DNA of 64,000 bases from G963676795 sp963677215. GTDB taxonomy: Bacteria > Desulfobacterota > Desulfuromonadia > Desulfuromonadales > Geopsychrobacteraceae. Positions 1-8,598 of this stretch are shown here, in pieces. A program made the position numbers and the translations under genes. Location: positions 3,658,001-3,722,000 of the forward strand of contig OY781919.1 in NCBI GenBank assembly GCA_963677215.1, in the 5' to 3' direction. Every line of letters starts with the position of its first letter. Positions within the stretch are counted from its first letter, which is position 1. The notes under the pieces are model-generated. The model worked only from the letters and a program-made list of their open reading frames with translations. It did no database searches and had not been told where the DNA came from.

Positions 1-1305
1 AACAGGACGATGTTCAAAGAGACCCTCGAAAATGCCCTGATCGACTGTGAAAAGTCCGATCTGATGCTGGCTGTCATGTTCATGGACCTCGACCGCTTCA
101 AGATCATCAATGACACCCTGGGACACCATGTCGGCGACATGCTGCTCAAGCTCGTCTCAGACCGGATCAGCTCCTGCATCCGCGGCTCGGACGCCATCGG
201 CCGTCTCACCAATCGCCAGACCCGGAATTATATCTCACGGCTCGGCGGAGACGAATTCACCATCATGGTTCCTGAACTCAAGGACCCCGACAATGTGGCC
301 CTGATTGCCAGACGGATCAACGAGACCCTCAGCGCTCCCTTTGTCATCGACGGCAGTGAGGTTTTCATCTCAACAAGCATCGGAATCAGCATCTATCCGT
401 TGGATGGCTCGAATGCCGAGGACCTGATGAAGCACGCCGATCTGGCAATGTATCACGCCAAGGAACGGGGTAAGAACGGATTTCAATTTTACAAAAAGCA
501 GCTCAACATCAAGGCGGTTGAACGACTCGAATTTGAAAATGACGTCAGAAAGGCTGTCCAGAACGAAGAATTTGTCCTGCACTTTCAGCCACAGATCGAT
601 ATGCAGACTGGCCGTATCATTGCAGCAGAAGCACTCACCCGCTGGACCCACCAGCAGCATGGCCCGATCTCGCCGGGCCAGTTCATTCCTGCAATTGAAG
701 ATCTCGGCCTGATCACTCCTTTCACTGACTGGGTTATCCGTCAGGCCGGAAAACAACTGTCGGAATGGCGCCAACGTGGCATCGAACCGATTCGCGTCGC
801 CCTGAATGTCTCCAGCAAACAGTTCATGCACCAGCAAATTCCTGAAAAGATCTCGTCGATTCTTGAAAAATATCAGCTCGACGGTGATCTGATCGAGCTC
901 GAACTGACGGAAAGCGTCCTTGCCGAGCAGAATGCGGACACCCTTGAGATTCTCGACTCACTGAAGGAGCTGGGGCTGGCCATCTCGGTCGATGATTTTG
1001 GGACCGGCTATTCCAGCCTGGTCTATCTGAAGACCTTCCCTATAGACGTCGTGAAAATCGATCGTTTCTTCGTCAAGGACATCCTGACCAGCAAGCAGGA
1101 CTCGTCTATCGTCAAGGCCATCGTCGCCCTGGCGCACAGCATGGAAATGAAGGTTATCGCCGAAGGGATTGAAGAACGGGAACAGTATCAGCTACTCAGG
1201 GAACTCGGTTGCGATTACGGCCAGGGCTATCTTTTCAGCCCGGCGGTTTCTGCAGAGGTTCTACAGGAGATGATCGTTCAGAAAAAAATTCTTGTGACAA
1301 CATAA
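1..1305 (+). CDS. GGDEF-EAL cyclic-di-GMP protein (5' end outside window)
   Basis: This is a bifunctional c-di-GMP turnover protein. The reading frame is open from base 1 (N-R-T before the first ATG at 10), matching the LPNR part of a GGDEF domain, so the ATG is internal and the N-terminal sensory region lies outside the window. Counting from that ATG, GGDEF is at residues 79-83 and EAL at 207-209. The EAL domain keeps DDFGTGYSSL, KIDRFF, the Glu of AEGIE and QGYLFS, so it should be an active phosphodiesterase. About 11 extra residues separate the inhibitory RGSD from GGDEF, which is unusual. Two more GGDEF genes follow on the same strand after short gaps. The domain call is firm; the signal sensed cannot be seen here. 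Confidence 0.93.
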   Translation, partial: NRTMFKETLENALIDCEKSDLMLAVMFMDLDRFKIINDTLGHHVGDMLLKLVSDRISSCIRGSDAIGRLTNRQTRNYISRLGGDEFTIMVPELKDPDNVALIARRINETLSAPFVIDGSEVFISTSIGISIYPLDGSNAEDLMKHADLAMYHAKERGKNGFQFYKKQLNIKAVERLEFENDVRKAVQNEEFVLHFQPQIDMQTGRIIAAEALTRWTHQQHGPISPGQFIPAIEDLGLITPFTDWVIRQAGKQLSEWRQRGIEPIRVALNVSSKQFMHQQIPEKISSILEKYQLDGDLIELELTESVLAEQNADTLEILDSLKELGLAISVDDFGTGYSSLVYLKTFPIDVVKIDRFFVKDILTSKQDSSIVKAIVALAHSMEMKVIAEGIEEREQYQLLRELGCDYGQGYLFSPAVSAEVLQEMIVQKKILVTT

Positions 1306-1342
1306 ATGCAAAATTTCATTTTTAATGTAAACTATTTCTAAT

Positions 1343-2893
1343 ATGAAACCTCAAAGTAAAACACAGACAGATACAGCGTCAGAAATCGGCTTGCTGGAAG
1401 GGGAATTGACTCTCCCCTCTCCACCGCAGGTTGCGGTCCGCGTTCTCTCGGCGTTGCAGAATTCGGATAATCCGATTGCGGAGCTGTCGGAAATCATTTC
1501 TGCAGATCCCGCCCTGTCCGGAAAGACCCTCAAGCTAGCAAACTCCAGCTTCTACTCGTTACCGAACAAGGTCACCAATATTCAACGGGCGATAACAATC
1601 CTGGGGACAAACCTGGTCAAAAACATCGCGCTCTCTTTCATCATTGCCAATGATCCCGAATATAAAAAAGCGGATATACAGATTGAGAGCTATTGGAAAC
1701 GTTCCGTAACCGCGGCCGTTGCCGCTGAACTGCTGACTCAAAAACTCGACCGGCAGGATGAGGACATCTTTGTCTGCGGGCTGCTGCACAATATCGGTAC
1801 GCTGATCATGTTCATGCAACGACCGGATGCTATGAGGGAGTTACTCAAAAGAACGGCCCTGTCACTGGAATCCCCAACAGATCTGGAAAAAACTCAATTC
1901 GGGACAACCCATCAGGACGTCGGGGCCCTGCTGATGCGCCACTGGGGTCTGCCTGAAACCGTCTATGTGCCGATCCGTTATCACCACATCCCCGAAGAAG
2001 CCCCTGCCGCTTACCGAGATGTCGCCCAGATTCTCTACCTCGCTGACCAAATCTCTGCAATCTACAGCGACCTGGAAAGCGGTACGACAGCTCACGCTCT
2101 TCAAGACGCCCTGGCCCGTCAGTATTCATTCGACAAAAATGCGTCGATAGCGCTGCTTGACGAGATTGCGGAAAGAAGCATCGAAATTCTGAAAACCTTC
2201 GAAATCGATGCCGGTAACATCAAACCATACTCACAAATGCTCCAGGAAGCCAACCAGCAACTCGGACGCCTGAACATGTCATATGAACAGCTGGTTATAG
2301 AGCTTAAAGAGGCCAAAGAAAAATCAGACCGGCTGGCCACCGAATTACAGAAAGCGAATCAACGCCTGAGTAACCTGGCCTACACCGATTCACTGACCGG
2401 ACTCTACAACCATCGTTATTTTCAGCAACAGCTCAGTACGGAAATCGCCCGTGGCACTCGCTACGGATTCCCCGTTTCGCTGGTGCTCTTTGATATTGAT
2501 TATTTCAAATTGGTCAATGACAGATACGGTCACCTCGCTGGAGACAACGTCCTGATGGCCATTGCCCGGGCGGTGAGCCAGATCGTTCGCCCCAGCGACA
2601 TGGTCGCCCGCTATGGCGGCGAAGAATTTGCAATCATTCTGCCTCAGACCGACCTGGGGGGCTTGAGCACCTTTGCGACCCGACTGCGCCGTACTGTCGA
2701 GCAGTTGGTCACCAGACACGAAGATATTGAGATCGTCGTCACCATCAGCGTCGGGGGAACGACTTTCAGCCCGGACCAGAACGATATCGACAAGGAGCAC
2801 CTGATCGACACAGCTGATCGGGGGCTATATATGTCAAAAGGAAACGGCCGCAACCAGGTGACATTACTGTCTATTGACAATGCGCCCGGATAA
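1343..2893 (+). CDS. HDOD-GGDEF signalling protein
   Basis: A predicted diguanylate cyclase with an N-terminal HDOD regulatory domain, 516 aa, no signal peptide or membrane segment, so cytoplasmic. HDOD spans about residues 20-290. A charged, probably coiled-coil linker covers about 300-345. The GGDEF domain covers about 350-510 with GGEEF at 425-429 and an intact inhibitory I-site RPSD at 416-419. GGEEF is a functional variant in known cyclases. The next gene is a full-length paralogue in the same orientation 23 bp downstream, suggesting tandem duplication. HDOD domains often link c-di-GMP output to stress or motility partners, but the partner here is unknown. Confidence 0.9.
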   Translation: MKPQSKTQTDTASEIGLLEGELTLPSPPQVAVRVLSALQNSDNPIAELSEIISADPALSGKTLKLANSSFYSLPNKVTNIQRAITILGTNLVKNIALSFIIANDPEYKKADIQIESYWKRSVTAAVAAELLTQKLDRQDEDIFVCGLLHNIGTLIMFMQRPDAMRELLKRTALSLESPTDLEKTQFGTTHQDVGALLMRHWGLPETVYVPIRYHHIPEEAPAAYRDVAQILYLADQISAIYSDLESGTTAHALQDALARQYSFDKNASIALLDEIAERSIEILKTFEIDAGNIKPYSQMLQEANQQLGRLNMSYEQLVIELKEAKEKSDRLATELQKANQRLSNLAYTDSLTGLYNHRYFQQQLSTEIARGTRYGFPVSLVLFDIDYFKLVNDRYGHLAGDNVLMAIARAVSQIVRPSDMVARYGGEEFAIILPQTDLGGLSTFATRLRRTVEQLVTRHEDIEIVVTISVGGTTFSPDQNDIDKEHLIDTADRGLYMSKGNGRNQVTLLSIDNAPG

Positions 2894-2916
2894 GCAGACC
2901 GGACCAGGATAGATAT

Positions 2917-4464
2917 ATGCAAACGCAAATGAATCATAAAAAAATCATCGATCTTATTTCACAGGACCTGGAACTCCCCTCCCCCTCACTGGTTGCCGTG
3001 AAAATACTCAATGCCGTCAATCAGGATCAGGACACCCTGACTAGACTCGGCGAGGTCATTGCGACAGATCCTTCTTTGACGGCAAGACTTCTCAAGCTCG
3101 CCAACTCAGGGGCCTTCAGAGCCAACGGACCGATCAGGACCATCGACCGGGCACTCACCCACCTCGGCACGAATCTGATTAAAAACGTTGCCCTCTCATT
3201 TGTGATTTCGGAACAATTCAGCGACGCTGAGAACTCCCTCCTCGACCTGAACAAGTTCTGGAAACGCTCTTTCGTTACGGCTATTGCAGCAGAACAGTTG
3301 CGCAATACCTGTTTGCACAAGGACGAATCGATCTTCATCGCCGCACTGTTGCTCCACCTGGGCATGCTGTTGGTCGCCCAGACCAAAGGAAGCGAGTATA
3401 AAAGCCTCATCGCTGAAGCGGAACAGTACGGAGACGATCTAGTACAACTGGAAATGGAGAACTTCGGTTACAATCATTTTCAGGTCGCTTACGCTCTGTT
3501 AAAGAAGTGGAACATTGCCGACGAGATAGCCGAACTGATTCTCTTCCATCCTGAGCAGCAAGCCATGCCGGCTGAACTGCAAAAATCCCTGAAGATCGTC
3601 CGCTGCGCAGAACAGATCGCCAGCATCTGTCTTGACAGTTCGATTGCCGAAAAGGCCAGACAGCTCTCAGACCAAATGAAGGACGAGCTTTTAATCGAGG
3701 AACAGGCAGCAGCAGATCTGTACGATCTGATTGCCGAGAACAGTGTGGAACTGCTGCGCAACTTCGAATTTGAAGACGCCGTGACACGCCCTTATTCCAG
3801 CCTGCTCGATGAAGCGAACAGAGAGCTGGCATCCTTGAACTTGAGTCAGGCCCAGCTTGTGCTGGAAATGAAAGAAGCACGGGAAAAGGCCGAGCTGCTG
3901 ACACTTCAGCTAAAAAATGCCAACGCAAAGCTGAAAGATCTCGCTTACAAAGACGGTCTGACCTGCCTCCATAATCACAGGTATTTTCAGGAATCCCTTG
4001 GCAAAGAACTGGCCCGATCCACCCGTTACCAATCGTCACTGTCGCTGATCCTCTTCGACATTGACCACTTTAAAGGGATCAACGACTCCCTCGGCCATCA
4101 GGCCGGCGATCTGATCCTGGTCAACATCGCCAATGCCGTTCGCAATGCCGTCCGCCCGAGTGACATTGTCGCGCGCTACGGCGGAGACGAGTTTGCCGTG
4201 ATTCTTCCCGAAACCAACGAAGCGGGTGCCAAGGTTTTCGCCTCGCGTCTCAGACGCTGCGTTGAAGGCGTAGCGACCGAAGTTGACAAGCAGCTCCTCT
4301 ATGTGACCATCAGCATCGGGGTCTGTACCGTCAGTCAGGAACATGGAAGAATCAGCAAAGAAGAGTTCGTCTGTGCAGCCGACAAAGGGCTCTATCAGTC
4401 TAAACAGAACGGTCGCAATCAGATCACCTCAATACAATTTGAATCAATGGCGGCAAACTCCTGA
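2917..4464 (+). CDS. HDOD-GGDEF signalling protein (paralogue)
   Basis: Second HDOD-GGDEF protein, 515 aa, same domain order as the gene before it: HDOD from about residue 15 to 290, helical linker, GGDEF domain with GGDEF at 422-426 preceded by I-site RPSD. Shared stretches such as DPSLTARLLKLANS versus DPALSGKTLKLANS, and RPSDIVARYGG versus RPSDMVARYGG, show the two are duplicates that have diverged most in the HDOD part. It is soluble. The gap to the next gene is 78 bp, and that gene starts a lipid transport operon which may or may not share transcription. Confidence 0.9.
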   Translation: MQTQMNHKKIIDLISQDLELPSPSLVAVKILNAVNQDQDTLTRLGEVIATDPSLTARLLKLANSGAFRANGPIRTIDRALTHLGTNLIKNVALSFVISEQFSDAENSLLDLNKFWKRSFVTAIAAEQLRNTCLHKDESIFIAALLLHLGMLLVAQTKGSEYKSLIAEAEQYGDDLVQLEMENFGYNHFQVAYALLKKWNIADEIAELILFHPEQQAMPAELQKSLKIVRCAEQIASICLDSSIAEKARQLSDQMKDELLIEEQAAADLYDLIAENSVELLRNFEFEDAVTRPYSSLLDEANRELASLNLSQAQLVLEMKEAREKAELLTLQLKNANAKLKDLAYKDGLTCLHNHRYFQESLGKELARSTRYQSSLSLILFDIDHFKGINDSLGHQAGDLILVNIANAVRNAVRPSDIVARYGGDEFAVILPETNEAGAKVFASRLRRCVEGVATEVDKQLLYVTISIGVCTVSQEHGRISKEEFVCAADKGLYQSKQNGRNQITSIQFESMAANS

Positions 4465-4542
4465 CCGGTATTCAGCGCTGGCTTCTCGGCATAGAGCATG
4501 ATAATTTATCCATGTCCACTACTCTGACGGTCACCCAAACTC

Positions 4543-5673
4543 ATGAAATCGACAAATGCGAAATACCAGCTATCAGTCGTCGATAATGCTGCGACACTGA
4601 CTCTGAGCGGGGCCTGGGAATACGCAAACGGCATCCCGGACGCGACGCCGCTCATCGTTGAACTGCGTGATCTGCAACCGGCGACGCTCAGATTCAGCTG
4701 TGACTCTCTGCAGAGCTGGGACAGCGGCCTGATGGTCTTTCTGATGACCCTGGTAAACCTCTGCAAGGAGTTCGCCCTCTCCTATGAAACCGACAGTCTG
4801 CCCCCCGGAGCCCAGAAACTTCTAACACTGGCACTGGCAGTCCCTGAGCGCTCAACACCGAGGCGCACCAACCTCGGTCAGCCGATCGTCGCCAAGATCG
4901 GCAACATCACCATCGAAGCCCATAAAAACTGGAACGAGCTGCTCAGTTTTCTCGGGGAGACTTTCATATCCCTGACTAAATTCGTCACGGGAAAAGCACG
5001 TTTTCGTTATTCCGACCTGTTGTTTCAGATCGAATCCGCCGGACCTTCGGCCCTGTTCATCGTCACCCTGATCAGCCTGCTGGTCGGTATGATCCTCGCC
5101 TTTGTCGGTGCTGTTCAACTCAAGATGTTCGGTGCAGAAATCTTCATCGCCAACCTTGTTGGCCTCGGCATGGCCCGCGAGATGGGGGCCATGATGACAG
5201 CGGTCATCATGGCCGGCCGAACCGGTGCAGCTTACGCTGCCCAACTGGGTACCATGCAGACCAACGAGGAGATTGACGCCCTACGGACGATGGGCATCTC
5301 GCCGATCGACTATCTGGTACTGCCGCGCCTGCTCGCCCTCTGCCTGACCATGCCGATGCTCTGCATCTATGCGGATTTCATGGGCATCCTCGGAGGAGCT
5401 TTCATCAGCGCGACCATGATGGATATCTCGTTCAATCAGTATTACCTGCAGATTCAGGGATTCGTGACACTCAATCATTTCATCGTCGGCATTGCCAAAG
5501 CGACCGTTTTCGGAATCCTTGTCGCCACAGCCGGGTGCTTTCGCGGCCTGCAGTGCGGACGGACGGCTTCGGCCGTCGGTTTTGCCACGACCAGTGCGGT
5601 GGTGACATCGATCGTCCTGATCATCGTCGCCGATGCGGTCATGACCGTCGTCTGCCAAATTTTAGGGGTCTGA
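4543..5673 (+). CDS. MlaE-family lipid ABC permease with N-terminal STAS-like domain
   Basis: Inner-membrane permease of an Mla/MCE phospholipid transport system, 376 aa. Residues about 1-110 form a soluble STAS-like domain; in E. coli Mla that role is taken by a separate protein (MlaB), so here it is fused. Residues about 150-376 carry the MlaE permease with several hydrophobic helices and the conserved stretches MAREMGAMMTAVIMAGR and EIDALRTMGISPIDYLV. The stop is followed 1 bp later by the ATPase gene, giving tight coupling. An ATG at 4512 is out of frame, so 4543 is taken as the start. Confidence 0.9.
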   Translation: MKSTNAKYQLSVVDNAATLTLSGAWEYANGIPDATPLIVELRDLQPATLRFSCDSLQSWDSGLMVFLMTLVNLCKEFALSYETDSLPPGAQKLLTLALAVPERSTPRRTNLGQPIVAKIGNITIEAHKNWNELLSFLGETFISLTKFVTGKARFRYSDLLFQIESAGPSALFIVTLISLLVGMILAFVGAVQLKMFGAEIFIANLVGLGMAREMGAMMTAVIMAGRTGAAYAAQLGTMQTNEEIDALRTMGISPIDYLVLPRLLALCLTMPMLCIYADFMGILGGAFISATMMDISFNQYYLQIQGFVTLNHFIVGIAKATVFGILVATAGCFRGLQCGRTASAVGFATTSAVVTSIVLIIVADAVMTVVCQILGV

Positions 5674-5674
5674 G

Positions 5675-6427
5675 ATGAGCGACACTGCCCACCTGGTGAT
5701 TCGCGATCTGACCATGAGCTATGGCCAGACGATCATTCAGAAAGATCTAAATTTTTCGGTGGCACGCGGCGAAGTCATGGCAATCATGGGCGGCAGCGGC
5801 TGCGGGAAAAGCACCCTGCTACGCCATCTGATCGGCCTGGTACCACCTGCCTCAGGAGAAATTCTGCTCAACGGCATAGATATCTGGAACACCGATGAAC
5901 AGACCAGGCTGAGCCTGATCAGCCGTTCAGGGGTTCTCTATCAGGGAGGTGCCCTGTGGAGTTCCCTGACCCTGCTTGAAAATATCTCACTGCCGCTACA
6001 GGAATATTCGGACCTGTCCGCCAAAGAGATTTCGGCACTGGCCTCCTACAAACTGTCCCTGGTTGGTCTGACGGGGTTTGAGGACTACTATCCTTCCGAG
6101 ATCAGCGGCGGCATGCAGAAACGTGCCGGCCTGGCTCGTGCCATAGCGCTGGATCCCGAAATCCTGTTCTTTGACGAGCCATCGGCAGGACTCGATCCGG
6201 TCAGTTCAAAACGCCTTGACGACCTGATCATTCAACTCAGGGACAGTCTCGGTGCAACTATTGTCATTGTCACTCACGAACTGGCAAGTATCTTTGAAAT
6301 TGCCGACAACTCGGTGTTTCTTGACAGTGACGCAAAAACCATGATTGCTTCCGGCCCCCCCAGGGAGCTGCTGAAGAGCTCCGACGATCCACGCGTTCTG
6401 AATTTTCTGCAACGCTCAACAGCCTGA
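5675..6427 (+). CDS. mlaF: MlaF-like lipid transport ABC ATPase
   Basis: ATP-binding subunit of the lipid transporter, 250 aa. The Walker A motif GGSGCGKST is at residues 39-47, the signature SGGMQKRAGLARA and Walker B ILFFDEP lie in the second half, and the H-loop is in IVTHE. The QKR form of the signature is typical of MlaF-type ATPases. It sits between the permease and the MCE protein in one operon with gaps of 1 and 21 bp. It should bind the cytoplasmic face of the permease and power lipid movement between inner and outer membrane; direction cannot be told from sequence. Confidence 0.92.
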   Translation: MSDTAHLVIRDLTMSYGQTIIQKDLNFSVARGEVMAIMGGSGCGKSTLLRHLIGLVPPASGEILLNGIDIWNTDEQTRLSLISRSGVLYQGGALWSSLTLLENISLPLQEYSDLSAKEISALASYKLSLVGLTGFEDYYPSEISGGMQKRAGLARAIALDPEILFFDEPSAGLDPVSSKRLDDLIIQLRDSLGATIVIVTHELASIFEIADNSVFLDSDAKTMIASGPPRELLKSSDDPRVLNFLQRSTA

Positions 6428-6448
6428 CAAACGGGAAAGCGGCACATT

Positions 6449-7510
6449 ATGCGTAAACGTATCGATCCAAGGGTTATCGGCAGTTTCGTCATCGGCGCAG
6501 TGATACTTATCGTTGCCGGTCTCGTCTTCTTCGGACCGGGAGGCCTGTTCTCCGAAACCAGAAAGTATGTCGTCTATTTTGACAGCTCGGTAAAAGGGCT
6601 CAACGTCGGATCTCCGGTCCGCTTCCGTGGCGTCAAAGTTGGTCAGGTCAGCGACATCAATATCCGCGTCAAGCCATCGACCTTCCAGTTTCACATACCG
6701 GTTGTCATTGAAATCCTCCCTTCGCGGATCCGCGCAGAAGGAAGTCAGGAGGGACTCTTTGATGCGCTGAAAACCCCGTTCAAGGGTCGTGATCCGATGC
6801 TCTCGCTGGTTGAAAAGGGACTGCGTGTCCAATTACAGCTGGACAGCCTTGTTACCGGACAACTTTTCGTCAACATGGATATGCTGCCGGACACCCCCAT
6901 CCAGATGACCGGCCACCTCAACGATTTCCCGGAGCTCCCCTCGGTCAACTCCAGCTTCGAGGAGTTGACGCAGACCATCGAAGACATCCCCCTCAACGAA
7001 CTTGCGGAAAAGCTGATCAAGTCCGCCGAGGGGTTCGAAAAACTGATCAACGCGCAGGAACTTCACCAGGCGATCCAGAGGCTCGATGAAACGACCCTGC
7101 TGATCAACAGCGTGCTGACCACCCTCAACAACAACATCGGACCAATAACCACCAGTCTGCAGGCCACCCTGTCCCAGGCCCAGCAGACCATGACCGATCT
7201 CGATGACAACCTGACCCCGCTGATTCTCGAAACACGCCAGACCATCAATAAACTCGATACGAAAATCGATCCGGCCAGTCGACAACTGGAAGAAAGTCTC
7301 GGTGCAGTAAAAACGGCGGCAAATACCACGAGCGACGCGGCCCAGCAACTGAAAGACCTGACCTCAGATGATTCGGCGACCCTGCAGCGGCTCAATGCCA
7401 CCCTCAAAGAACTTCACGATACATCGCGTTCCCTGCGCTACTTCGCCAAAGAACTTGAACAGGACCCGCAGATACTGCTTAGAGGGCACATCCAGGGAGA
7501 CAACCCATGA
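6449..7510 (+). CDS. MCE-domain (MlaD/PqiB-like) lipid-binding protein
   Basis: Membrane-anchored MCE protein, 353 aa. One N-terminal membrane helix at about residues 10-30 is followed by a single MCE domain (about 38-116, with the typical VRFRGVKVGQV segment) and a long helical C-terminal region rich in Gln, Thr and Leu with heptad-like spacing (about 170-330). MlaD of E. coli is much shorter (about 180 aa), so this resembles the longer MCE proteins whose helices can form a periplasmic tunnel. It overlaps the following lipoprotein gene by 4 bp (ATGA), so the two are translationally coupled. Confidence 0.9.
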   Translation: MRKRIDPRVIGSFVIGAVILIVAGLVFFGPGGLFSETRKYVVYFDSSVKGLNVGSPVRFRGVKVGQVSDINIRVKPSTFQFHIPVVIEILPSRIRAEGSQEGLFDALKTPFKGRDPMLSLVEKGLRVQLQLDSLVTGQLFVNMDMLPDTPIQMTGHLNDFPELPSVNSSFEELTQTIEDIPLNELAEKLIKSAEGFEKLINAQELHQAIQRLDETTLLINSVLTTLNNNIGPITTSLQATLSQAQQTMTDLDDNLTPLILETRQTINKLDTKIDPASRQLEESLGAVKTAANTTSDAAQQLKDLTSDDSATLQRLNATLKELHDTSRSLRYFAKELEQDPQILLRGHIQGDNP

Positions 7511-8079
7511 TCAGAGTACTACTTCTGCTGCCGCTGCTGCTACTGTCTGCCTGCATCAGCTTCAATGAACCGCCGCAGACCCACTATTATCTGCTTGAGA
7601 CAGTGAACAGTGTCAAACTGGACTACGCGGAGAATCATGACGTCATCAACGTCCAGCTTGTGGATTTCCCGGAAAGCCTCGATCGCCAGCAGCTGATCCT
7701 CAAGGACCAGGCCAACATGGTACGGATTATTAATGCCGAGCGCTGGGCCGAACCCCTGCCGGAGAATATTCAAGCGGTCATTCGTGGCAACCTGCAACGT
7801 CATTATCCGAACGCGACCGTCAGCGCTGGGATATGGAACAAAAGGCCTGAAGAGACCAAGCAGCTTCAGATCTGGGTCAATCAGTTCATTGGTACCCTCG
7901 GGACAGAAACGATTGTCGACCTGAGCTGGCAGCTCAGATCCGGCGATGACGTCATCCGTCGTGGCCGCTTTGCAGATAAACAGAAGATCGGGAGTCGCTA
8001 CCAGGATTATGTCGCGGGGCTCAACAGATCGGTCAATAAATTCTGCGCGGAACTGAGCCGGGAGATAGCTGGCGAGTGA
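7507..8079 (+). CDS. ABC-type transport auxiliary lipoprotein (PqiC/LbcA-like)
   Basis: Periplasmic lipoprotein of 190 aa ending the lipid transport operon. A short signal peptide ends in lipobox LLSAC with Cys at residue 16. The rest matches the PqiC/DUF330 type of small auxiliary lipoproteins (start HYYLLE, centre RIINAERWAEPLPENI) that accompany MCE operons and link the MCE protein to the outer membrane. It overlaps the MCE gene by ATGA. No MlaC-like soluble carrier is seen nearby, so the set resembles a Pqi-like arrangement in which the MCE helices and lipoprotein bridge the periplasm. Confidence 0.85.
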   Translation: MIRVLLLLPLLLLSACISFNEPPQTHYYLLETVNSVKLDYAENHDVINVQLVDFPESLDRQQLILKDQANMVRIINAERWAEPLPENIQAVIRGNLQRHYPNATVSAGIWNKRPEETKQLQIWVNQFIGTLGTETIVDLSWQLRSGDDVIRRGRFADKQKIGSRYQDYVAGLNRSVNKFCAELSREIAGE

Positions 8080-8598
8080 ATAGGGAGACAGAGGATTCTC
8101 TCAGACTACAGATCCCCCCTGAACAGAAAAGCGTAGTTTGTTTCAACTGATTCCCATCAAAACTCCGCAGCGCGGAGTTTATGCGGTTCTGCCCATTAGC
8201 TGAGCAAAGCTCAGCGTGGGGGGCGCTGTCAACTGCTGACATGTACCTATGCAGAAAACGCAATCAATTTTCGCCAGATTTAAAAGGGAGTTTTTGCTTC
8301 CTTTTGGGGCCCAGGCCAAAAGGAAGGCGCCGTACGGGGGCGCCCGTGCCTTTGACTGTTAAAACCCTGAAAGGCAAAAGCAGAATCGGCGGGTCTCGTC
8401 CCGCCAGACGACTTCCTTTCCTTTGATCGCAAAGGAAAGGAAGCAAAGGAAACTCTTTAAATACTGACGTAAGCTAATCATGTCGCACAACAACGGCTCA
8501 CACCAGCCAAGCGGAAGACGCCCAACGATGAGCTGCGCTCATCTAACGGGCAGAATCGAATTATGGGGTTACTGACTTTGTCAGCAACCCGGCATCAA
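8080..8598. repeat. Gene-free hairpin island between convergent genes
   Basis: About 520 bp without a credible gene, between the ends of the lipoprotein gene (+) and the phosphohexomutase gene (-). It holds at least six inverted repeats: 8160-8180 (9 bp stem, loop 3), 8199-8215 (7 bp), 8297-8307 with 8316-8326 (11 bp perfect, loop 8), 8388-8405 (6 bp), 8412-8425 with 8430-8443 (14 bp perfect, loop 4) and 8527-8543 (7 bp). None is followed by a clear T-run on either strand. Purine/pyrimidine-rich hairpins of this sort are often dispersed genomic repeats, and short open frames across them look artefactual. I judge it a repeat island; copy number elsewhere is unknown. Confidence 0.6.

Noticed and set aside
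8181..8446. Short frames on both strands in the hairpin island
   Set aside because: They are translations of inverted repeats (ending in basic Arg/Lys-rich peptides), a known source of spurious gene calls.
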